Assembly: GCA_023447015.1 (NCBI GenBank)
Contig: JAEXPG010000042.1
Location: forward strand, 1-5,166
Origin: Verrucomicrobiota bacterium
GTDB lineage: Bacteria; Verrucomicrobiota; Verrucomicrobiia; Opitutales; Opitutaceae
Reading direction: 5' to 3'
DNA: 5,166 nt
Under the pieces are notes generated by a model. That model was given only the letters and a program-made list of their open reading frames with translations, searched no databases and was not told the DNA's origin. Shown in pieces: positions 1-5,166 of this stretch. Position 1 is the stretch's first letter. Each line of letters opens with the position of its first letter. A program made the translations under genes and the position numbers.

Positions 1-1656
1 GGCATGGCCCGCTGCATGGGCATGATTCCTAATTCCGTCGCGGTCGGCTTCTTCGGCACCAACGGTTCGTTCTGCAACACCGGCGGCGGAGTCGCGCTCA
101 AGGCGGGCTTCACGCTGCTGTTCCCGATCGAACGCTGTGTGGACGCCCAGGGCCGGGTGCTGATCGACGCCGATGCCTCCGGGCGCGGTGGCGTCGTCCC
201 GGAGGTCCGGGTGCCACGCACCGCGGAGACGCTGCACGCGCTGTTCGTCGAAGGACGCGACCCCGAGATGGAGGCGGCCGTGGCGCTGTTGCAGCAGCCC
301 GGCGAGATCGACAAGTCCGTCCCGGTCGTGACGCCCGCGCGTGTCGACACGGTCGCCGGCGGGACATTCACGCTCACGGCTCCGGCCGGTGGCGTCGCCT
401 ACCAGTGGTACGAGGGTGAGCGGGGCGATGTCTCGCGGCCGGTGCCCGGCGCGACCACCGCGACGCTCTCGCTCGGAGCCTCGGTCACGACGTCGTATTG
501 GGTGCGCATCGGTCGCGCGGTTGGGGCGGTCGACAGCACCGTCGTGCCGGTCGTGGTGCCCGGCTCGGAACTGGAGCTCCTCGCTCCAACCGGCGCGTAC
601 GGGGTCGGCACCGTCTCGATGCCGCTCGTCGATTCCAGCCGCTCGGAGGTGTACAACGAGGGCGGCGCGGCCGCGGCGCGCAGGGTGATGCTGCGCATCT
701 GGTACCCGGCGGTCACCACGCCGGCGGAGGTGCGGTCCGAGTACATGGACGCGGAGACGTTCGCGTTTTTGACGCGAGAAATGGAGCTCGCACCGGACCC
801 AGCGTTGCGCGAGCTGATCGCGACCCACTCTGTGGAGCGGGCGCCGATGCCTGTCGGGCGCGGCCGGTTCCCGGTGATCGTCTTCGCGCCGGGCGGCGAG
901 ACGACCTATTTCAACTACCAGACCCTGCTCGAGGATCTCGCCTCCCACGGCTATGTCGTGGTGGCGATCAACAGTCCCGGCAACGCCGGCATCACGGTGT
1001 TTCCCGACGGGCAGGTGCTGAAGTATGCCGCCCCGAAGGATGCCGACGAAGCGCACTTCGCGGTCCACGCACGGGTGTATGCGGACGATCTTCGTTTCGT
1101 GATCCGGTCGCTCGCGCGGCTTGATCGCGACCAGACGCTGCCGGTTGCCGGCCGCCTGTTGTACACGAAGGTCGGATGCGTCGGGCATTCGCGGGGCGGT
1201 GCGGCGGCGTTCTGGGCCGCAGTGGAGACGCCGCAGGTCGTGGCGGCCGCCAACCTCGACGGCTCGTTCTTTGGCACGGACCATCTGCGGCCGGTGCTGA
1301 AGCCGATGTTGTTGCTGCGCGCCGGCGCGACGGAGGCCACCGGCACCGACGGCTCGTTCGAGGTGTGTTTCCAGAATCTGCGGAAGGGCGGATGCCGCGT
1401 CCTCATCCCCGACGCCGATCATACCAGCTTCTGCGATGAGAGCTATTTCCTGGCGAAGCTGGCCGCGCTCGGAGGCGACGCGGCTGCGCCGGTCGGGGAA
1501 ACCGCCTTCGCCCAAAACGCGACGCGCGCGGCGCTGCTCGGGTTTTTCGGGCCGGTTCTCGCCGGTCCGGGCGAACCCGGAGTGGTGGAGAAACTGACCG
1601 CATACCCGGCGGTGCAAGTCGAACAGCGCACCGTGCGCACAACTTCTGCCCGCTGA
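1..1656 (+). CDS. Exported S41 peptidase (C-terminal end) / Ig-like / PAF-acetylhydrolase-like fusion protein, 5'-truncated
   Basis: The frame is open from base 1, and homology begins immediately, so the ATG at 4 is internal and the true start lies upstream. Numbering below is from that Met. Residues 1-98 resemble the end of an S41 C-terminal-processing-protease domain: GTNGSF at 18-23, then an LIDADASGRGGVVPEVRVP-like stretch at 53-71; its catalytic Ser/Lys would lie off-window. Residues about 105-186 form an Ig-like module (YQWYEG at 133-138). Residues about 188-520 are an alpha/beta hydrolase of the PAF-acetylhydrolase/dienelactone hydrolase type: RIWYPA at 231-236, oxyanion-loop region FAPGGE at 294-299, nucleophile elbow GHSRGG (Ser396), Asp419 in NLDGS and His473 in DADHTSF. 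It would cleave an ester or similar bond; the substrate is unknown. The S41 and Ig parts imply export, but the signal peptide is not visible. The stop is five bases before the PEP-CTERM gene, suggesting co-transcription. The hydrolase assignment is firm, the S41 assignment good, the fused architecture directly seen. Confidence 0.88.
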   Translation, partial: GMARCMGMIPNSVAVGFFGTNGSFCNTGGGVALKAGFTLLFPIERCVDAQGRVLIDADASGRGGVVPEVRVPRTAETLHALFVEGRDPEMEAAVALLQQPGEIDKSVPVVTPARVDTVAGGTFTLTAPAGGVAYQWYEGERGDVSRPVPGATTATLSLGASVTTSYWVRIGRAVGAVDSTVVPVVVPGSELELLAPTGAYGVGTVSMPLVDSSRSEVYNEGGAAAARRVMLRIWYPAVTTPAEVRSEYMDAETFAFLTREMELAPDPALRELIATHSVERAPMPVGRGRFPVIVFAPGGETTYFNYQTLLEDLASHGYVVVAINSPGNAGITVFPDGQVLKYAAPKDADEAHFAVHARVYADDLRFVIRSLARLDRDQTLPVAGRLLYTKVGCVGHSRGGAAAFWAAVETPQVVAAANLDGSFFGTDHLRPVLKPMLLLRAGATEATGTDGSFEVCFQNLRKGGCRVLIPDADHTSFCDESYFLAKLAALGGDAAAPVGETAFAQNATRAALLGFFGPVLAGPGEPGVVEKLTAYPAVQVEQRTVRTTSAR

Positions 1657-1661
1657 GTCCC

Positions 1662-2366
1662 ATGAGAACGATTCCAACGACAATGAATGCCTATCCGATC
1701 CTCCGCGCCGGTCTTCTCGCCACCGCCTGCCTCGCGTCCTCGGTCGCCGCACAAGCGGCGATCGTCTATTCGGGTCCAGTGGAACTCGCGGTGCCCGAGG
1801 GCGGCGCCGCGATCCACTTCGACCTGCCCAGCGGTCAGGCGGGAGTCTTCGATGCGCCGTACATCCTGGAGGGGTGGAGTGGTTGCCTGTACTCCAGCTT
1901 CACGCTCACCGAGGGCGAAGACTGGACCGATCAGGAGACCTGGGCCGGCCTGGCGACGCAGCCCGGGCTCGACACCCTCACTCGCTCCGACGCTCCGGTC
2001 GACGGCCTGCTGCGGCTCGACGCCGGCTTCGAGCTCAATCGACCCGACGACGCGTGGTACACGGGCGGAGGCGGGCTCCTCAACTCATCCTACAACGGGA
2101 CGTTCTCCAACGATGCCCACTGGACTCCCGGCTCAACGGGTTACGTCGGGCTGCGGCTTGACGGAAACTTGGGCTGGGCGCGGGTGACGCTCGATGCCGA
2201 ACGCTCGGTCACGCTTCACGACTTCGCTTTCGCCGATGCGGGGGAGCGGATCGTCACCGGCCAGACGGCGATCCCGGAGGCTTCCACCACGGCGTTGCTC
2301 CTCGGCCTGTCCGCCGGCGGATTGGTGGTGGTTCGCCGGCTGCGGCAGCGGTCGAAGGGCGAGTGA
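1662..2366 (+). CDS. PEP-CTERM sorting-domain surface protein, 234 aa
   Basis: This is a small exported protein of unknown function. A signal peptide is visible: a basic N-terminus ending at Arg15, a hydrophobic stretch at about 16-30 (AGLLATACLASSVAA), and an Ala-rich cleavage region at about 30-33 (AQAA). The body (34-200) is rich in Gly, Asp and Trp with no catalytic motif I recognise. The C-terminus carries a PEP-CTERM-like signal: IPEAST at 204-209, a hydrophobic helix at 210-224 and a basic tail starting RRLRQR. In this class the tail is recognised by an exosortase/archaeosortase-type membrane enzyme, which is not in this window. The motif reads Pro-Glu-Ala rather than the classic Pro-Glu-Pro. 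The start at 1662 is five bases past the previous stop; Met8 (base 1683) is an alternative that also keeps the signal peptide. Neither has a clear Shine-Dalgarno, so translational coupling is plausible. A role at the cell surface or in matrix material is inferred from the class only. Confidence 0.85.
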   Translation: MRTIPTTMNAYPILRAGLLATACLASSVAAQAAIVYSGPVELAVPEGGAAIHFDLPSGQAGVFDAPYILEGWSGCLYSSFTLTEGEDWTDQETWAGLATQPGLDTLTRSDAPVDGLLRLDAGFELNRPDDAWYTGGGGLLNSSYNGTFSNDAHWTPGSTGYVGLRLDGNLGWARVTLDAERSVTLHDFAFADAGERIVTGQTAIPEASTTALLLGLSAGGLVVVRRLRQRSKGE

Positions 2367-2390
2367 TCCGGACTTGCGAAAATGAGTTAC

Positions 2391-2423
2391 CCGCAGCCCG
2401 CTCCTGATCAGGGCGGGCTGCGG
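2391..2423. terminator. Hairpin between convergent genes, probable bidirectional terminator
   Basis: A perfect 11-bp stem (CCGCAGCCCGC at 2391-2401 with GCGGGCTGCGG at 2413-2423) encloses a second palindrome, CCTGATCAGG (2403-2412), which extends the stem by three pairs beyond one unpaired T and leaves a GATC loop. It lies 24 bases after the PEP-CTERM stop and 17 bases after the stop of the convergent cupin gene. The T-tract is weak on both sides: TCGTTTG follows on the + strand and a TTTT begins about eight bases past the stem on the - strand. Position and stem strength support termination for both genes; efficiency cannot be judged from sequence. Confidence 0.7.
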
Positions 2424-2440
2424 TCGTTTGCGGTTCCTGT

Positions 2441-2908
2441 TCAGGGTTTCGCCGGTGCGGCGGAGCTCTTCTCGGTGAAGGGCTGGCCTTTCGCTCCTGT
2501 GGCGAAGAAGACGAGGCGGACGGGCTCGGTGCCGACGGTGCGGCCGTTGTGCTCGAGCCCCACGAGTTCGGCGAAGGCGTCGCCGGTGCGGAAGGTGCGG
2601 GTGGGGCCGTCCTTCTGGGTGACGGCGATCTCGCCGGCGAGGATGTAGGCGAAGCACGGGACCGTGTGCTTGTGCCAGCCGGTCTCGGCGCCGGGCGGCA
2701 GTTCGACCAAAAGGCCGCTCACCTCGGCGGTGGCGGAGGTCGGATAGACGAGGGGATTGCCGGCGACATCGGTGGTCGTCTTCAGGAGCGGCGTGGCCCG
2801 GACTGCCTGGTTGTACTCGGCGGCGGCATCGCGGGCCGAGATGGTGAGCGCCGTTGCGGTGGCGAGCGCGAGGGCGAACAGTTGGCGGCGAGAGTTACGG
2901 CTGAACAT
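2441..2908 (-). CDS. Exported single-domain cupin protein, 155 aa
   Basis: The ATG at 2908-2906 was chosen because it places a signal peptide at the N-terminus: SRRQLF at 6-11, a hydrophobic core at about 10-23, and a cleavage region ending DAAA before Glu31. The pair of arginines loosely resembles a Tat signal, though Sec export is also possible. An upstream in-frame GTG at 3025 would add 39 Arg-rich residues ahead of the signal and is unlikely. The mature part is one cupin barrel. Motif 1 is G73-x5-H79-K-H81 ending at G92; motif 2 is G109-x5-L-x-G117-x2-H120. Three histidines that normally bind metal are present, but the usual motif 1 Glu is replaced by Cys85. The family includes small sensor-like or enzyme cupins with no fixed substrate, so no reaction is assigned. 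It is transcribed away from the two-component genes and converges on the PEP-CTERM gene; no Shine-Dalgarno is evident. Confidence 0.85.
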   Translation of the reverse strand: MFSRNSRRQLFALALATATALTISARDAAAEYNQAVRATPLLKTTTDVAGNPLVYPTSATAEVSGLLVELPPGAETGWHKHTVPCFAYILAGEIAVTQKDGPTRTFRTGDAFAELVGLEHNGRTVGTEPVRLVFFATGAKGQPFTEKSSAAPAKP

Positions 2909-3081
2909 GGCGCGACGTTGCCGGCGGCTGGCGGGGGCGTCACGGGCAAAGCGAGCGCGAGCCGGACGCCGGTCCCCGGGGCGCGCAGGAATTTCTCTCC
3001 CGGCGTAACCGGAGGTGATCGCCACGCGTCGGATGCAGCACGATCACTCCGCCCCCCACAGACTCCATCCAACTGCCGGCG
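2909..3081. other. Divergent intergenic region between cupin and histidine kinase genes
   Basis: These 173 bases separate the starts of two divergently transcribed genes, so both promoters are expected here. I see no convincing -35/-10 pair on either strand. The region contains an inverted repeat (3011-3050, listed separately) and GGAGGTGATC at 3011-3020, a perfect complement to the 3' end of 16S rRNA, yet no ATG, GTG or TTG lies at normal spacing after it. Neither flanking start has a recognisable Shine-Dalgarno of its own. Confidence 0.6.
3011..3050. repeat. Inverted repeat in divergent spacer, possible operator
   Basis: GTGATCG at 3015-3021 is mirrored by CGATCAC at 3041-3047, with 19 bases between. 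The match extends outward to GGAG and CTCC if one extra G on the left arm is allowed. It sits 32 bases upstream of the kinase start and 103 bases upstream of the cupin start, a suitable place for a regulator of either gene. LytTR regulators more typically bind direct repeats, so the neighbouring regulator is not the obvious ligand. A role is inferred from position and symmetry only. Confidence 0.35.
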
Positions 3082-4260
3082 ATGCCTCCGCATTGGCCCC
3101 GGTGGGTGCTTACCCTCGGGCCACTGGTCCTCGCGTTGATGGCAGCGCAGCTCTGGCTGAGCGGGCATCTGGATCTCGCGACGGCTCTCGTGCTGGCGGC
3201 CACGGACATGCTCCCGTGGTTCGTTGCGCTCCCCGGCGTGCTCTGGCTGGCGAACCGGTTTCCGTTCGAGGGCCCGGCGCGTTGGCGCAACGGCGTGCTC
3301 CACCTTGCCGCCGGCCTGCTGCTGTCCGCGGCGTTGCCGGTGGCGGCGCTCGGCCTGATGCGCACGAACGGGGACGGGGGGCCGGACGGCCGGCTGCGCG
3401 GGTTGCCACCGATGGCGGGAATGGAGATGCACCCTCGGCCGCCGCCGCCCGATCTGGGCGGGAACTTCGACGGCCCGCCTCCGCCGCGGATGGACGGCCC
3501 GCCGCTGCGGCCGGCGTTGTGGCGGATGGCGGCGGTGCGCATGCCGTTCCACTGGCTGCTGTACGGATTGGTGCTGGCGGCGATGCATGGTTGGCGGGTG
3601 ACGCAGCGCGGCCACGAACGGGAACGCCGCGCGGTGGAGCTGGAGCGCCTGCTCACCGAGGCGCGCCTGACGGGTTTGTCGCGCCAACTTCATCCGCACT
3701 TTCTCTTCAACACCCTGAACACGGTCGTCGAGTTCGTGCGCTCAAACCCGGAACGCGCGGAGGAAATGTTGATCGATCTGAGCGAGCTGTTGCGCCATGC
3801 GCTGCGGGCGGCGGACCGGCATGTGGTGCCGCTGGCCGAGGAGTTGGAGCTGCTCGAACGCTATCTCGCCATCCAGCGGGCGCGGTTTGGCGAGCGGCTG
3901 CGGACCGAGCGGCGGATCGCGCCTCAGGCGATGGCGGCCGGGGTGCCGGTGCTGTTGTTGCAGCCCCTGGTCGAGAACGCGCTGCAGCACGGTCTGGACG
4001 AGAGCGATGTGCCGGTCACCGTGACCATCGAGGCCGCACTGTCGGGCGAGCGACTGCAGCTCGCGGTGCGGGACGATGCGCCGGGGGCGACCGGGGAGAC
4101 GGCCGGGGAGGGCATCGGCCTGGCCAACATCCGGGAGCGGTTGACCGCGTTGTATGGCGCCGATTTCCGGTTCGAGGCCGGGCGGCGGAGCGGCGGCGGT
4201 TTTTCCGTGGATTTCGTGTTACCTTTTCAGCCCGGCGGCGTCTCTTCGCGGCACACATGA
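3082..4260 (+). CDS. LytS-type membrane sensor histidine kinase, 392 aa
   Basis: This is the sensor of a two-component system. It would autophosphorylate on histidine and pass phosphate to the regulator encoded next. Four membrane helices are visible at about 9-27, 33-57, 71-93 and 152-170. The short loop after helix 2 is Arg-rich (59, 67, 69), which favours an N-in topology and puts the long loop at 94-151 in the periplasm; that loop has 15 prolines in its first 51 residues plus MAGMEMH at 111-117. A charged signalling helix (about 175-200) leads to the His_kinase domain: HPHFLFNTLN at 204-213, where His206 is the expected phosphosite; N-box QPLVENALQHG at 294-304; G-box GEGIGLANIRERL at 342-354. 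The start at 3082 is the first ATG in a frame open from 3019 and keeps helix 1. No Shine-Dalgarno is evident. The stop overlaps the regulator start by four bases. The ligand is unknown. Confidence 0.93.
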   Translation: MPPHWPRWVLTLGPLVLALMAAQLWLSGHLDLATALVLAATDMLPWFVALPGVLWLANRFPFEGPARWRNGVLHLAAGLLLSAALPVAALGLMRTNGDGGPDGRLRGLPPMAGMEMHPRPPPPDLGGNFDGPPPPRMDGPPLRPALWRMAAVRMPFHWLLYGLVLAAMHGWRVTQRGHERERRAVELERLLTEARLTGLSRQLHPHFLFNTLNTVVEFVRSNPERAEEMLIDLSELLRHALRAADRHVVPLAEELELLERYLAIQRARFGERLRTERRIAPQAMAAGVPVLLLQPLVENALQHGLDESDVPVTVTIEAALSGERLQLAVRDDAPGATGETAGEGIGLANIRERLTALYGADFRFEAGRRSGGGFSVDFVLPFQPGGVSSRHT

Positions 4261-4991
4261 CTCCCCTCCGTGCCTATATCGTGGAAGACGAGGCGCCTGC
4301 CCGGCAGCGCCTGCGCGGCATGCTCGCCGCGGAATCCCAGGTGGAAGTGGTCGGCGAGAGCGACGGCGGCCCGGCGGCCATCGCGGCATTGCGCGAGGCG
4401 AAGCCCGACCTGGTGCTGCTCGACCTGCACCTGGGCAAACGCGACGGCTTCGCCCTGCTCGAGGAGAGCGGGCTCGAGCCGGCGCCGGCGGTGGTGGTGA
4501 TCACGGCATTTGCCGAGCACGCTGTGGATGCATTTGAGCGCGGTGCGACGGATTACCTGTTGAAACCGTACCGGGCGCCGAGGCTGAGGGCCGCGATCGC
4601 CCGGGCGCGCGAGCACCTCGAGAGCCGCACCACGGTCGCCGCCGAGCGCGGCGAGGGCTCGTGGCTGCGGCGCTTCGTCGTGCGCAACGAGCGGCACCTG
4701 GCCGTCGTGCCGGTGGAGCAGGTGGACTGGCTCGCCGCCGCGGGCAACTACGTGGTGATCCACGTCGGTCGAACCACGCACGTGCTGCGCGAGTCGTTGG
4801 CCGCGCTGGAATCCCGGCTGGACCCCGCCTGTTTCGTCCGGATCAGCCGCTCGGCGATGGTGAACCTCGACCGGATCACCGCGCTCGCCACGAACGAAGC
4901 CGGCGAGTCCACGGTGACGATTTCAACCGGCGAGCAGCTCGCGCTCACGCGCGGTATCCGGGAGTTGCAGTCGCGGCTGGAGATGGGCTGA
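4257..4991 (+). CDS. LytTR-family response regulator (LytR/AlgR type), 244 aa
   Basis: This is the transcriptional output of the two-component pair. A receiver domain fills about 4-118: acidic residues Glu10-Asp11-Glu12, phosphoacceptor Asp56 in LVLLDLHLG, Thr83 in VITAF and Lys103 in YLLKPY. A linker (about 119-136) leads to a LytTR DNA-binding domain at about 137-241, with VDWLAAAGNYVVIH at 156-169 and FVRISRSAMVNLDRI at 193-207, both typical of the fold. Length is normal for the family. The ATG overlaps the kinase stop as ATGA, which gives tight translational coupling and identifies the kinase as partner. The same frame is open far upstream to 3015, but that stretch overlaps the kinase out of frame and reads as low-complexity Arg/Ala/Gly, so the start at 4257 is preferred. 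Targets are unknown; the divergent cupin gene or the operon itself are reasonable guesses. Confidence 0.95.
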   Translation: MTPLRAYIVEDEAPARQRLRGMLAAESQVEVVGESDGGPAAIAALREAKPDLVLLDLHLGKRDGFALLEESGLEPAPAVVVITAFAEHAVDAFERGATDYLLKPYRAPRLRAAIARAREHLESRTTVAAERGEGSWLRRFVVRNERHLAVVPVEQVDWLAAAGNYVVIHVGRTTHVLRESLAALESRLDPACFVRISRSAMVNLDRITALATNEAGESTVTISTGEQLALTRGIRELQSRLEMG

Positions 4992-5166
4992 GCGCGGCGG
5001 TGGCGAGGACCGGTCGACGCCGATCGGCGTAAGGCGGCCCTCCGATTCGCCTCCTGTGCCCGACGGCAATCCTTTCCGTGCGGGTGCGGTGCGCCCAGGA
5101 TTCGCTCGCGGCGCCGTCTGTTCCTGCGTTGGTGGAGGCAGACTCGCCTGGTGGAAGATAGAACGC
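4992..5166. other. Right-end non-coding stretch with one short palindrome
   Basis: After the regulator stop I see no gene start, RNA gene or repeat. The only structure is a perfect 14-base palindrome, ACGCCGATCGGCGT, at 5017-5030, 25 bases past the stop. As a hairpin it is short (five pairs around a GATC loop) and has no T-run, so at best it is a weak terminator; it could equally be a protein-binding palindrome or chance. The next gene probably starts beyond the window. Confidence 0.4.

Noticed and set aside
4..1656. ATG at base 4 as the true start of the first gene
   Set aside because: No signal peptide follows it, peptidase homology is already under way, and the frame stays open to the window edge.
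1716..1730. Possible lipoprotein signal at Cys23 of the PEP-CTERM protein
   Set aside because: The residues before Cys (Ala-Thr-Ala) do not fit a lipobox well, and a normal Ala-rich cleavage site follows.
2909..3025. Longer cupin start at the GTG at 3025
   Set aside because: It would put 39 Arg-rich residues ahead of a well-formed signal peptide and would extend across most of the divergent spacer.
2549..3139. + strand open frame antisense to the cupin
   Set aside because: Gly/Arg-rich with no motif, opposite a clear cupin gene with signal peptide and metal histidines.
2782..3699. Long - strand open frame across the cupin upstream region and kinase 5' half
   Set aside because: Arg/Pro/His-rich low-complexity translation opposite two well-supported genes; a high-GC shadow.
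5098..5150. GGATTCG and following GC-rich bases, considered as a - strand tRNA end
   Set aside because: The T-arm sequence does not match GGATTCGAACC, and no acceptor or anticodon stem can be paired.
4945..5166. - strand frame open from the right edge to 4945
   Set aside because: No start inside the window, no recognisable motif, and it runs into the regulator's LytTR domain; probably chance openness at high GC.

Overview
The window is a GC-rich bacterial segment carrying five protein-coding genes and no RNA gene, mobile element or CRISPR array that I can see. Three things together suggest a Verrucomicrobium of the Opitutaceae type: a PEP-CTERM surface protein, a secreted multi-domain hydrolase with an Ig-like 'YQWY' module, and a LytS/LytTR two-component pair in very GC-rich coding sequence. 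This assignment is an inference from style, not from a marker gene.

Left part (1-2366, + strand): a 5'-truncated gene encodes the end of an S41 (C-terminal processing protease type) peptidase domain, an Ig-like module and a complete alpha/beta-hydrolase domain like platelet-activating-factor acetylhydrolase, with an intact Ser-Asp-His triad. Five bases after its stop begins a small exported protein with a PEP-CTERM-type sorting tail. The two probably form the end of one transcript for exported or envelope proteins. A strong hairpin (2391-2423) follows.

Middle (2441-2908, - strand): a small exported single-domain cupin converges on that hairpin, which can serve both directions. Between the cupin and the next gene is a 173-base divergent spacer (2909-3081) containing an inverted repeat and a stray perfect complement to the 16S rRNA tail.

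Right part (3082-4991, + strand): a LytS-type membrane histidine kinase and a LytTR-type response regulator overlap by four bases (ATGA) and are clearly one operon and one signalling pair. The kinase has a proline/glycine-rich, methionine-containing loop predicted to face the periplasm. The last 175 bases show no gene, only a short palindrome.

Nothing here amounts to a clearly new defence or mobile system. The most unusual items are the peptidase/Ig/hydrolase fusion, the kinase's periplasmic loop, and the cupin's altered metal-binding motif.
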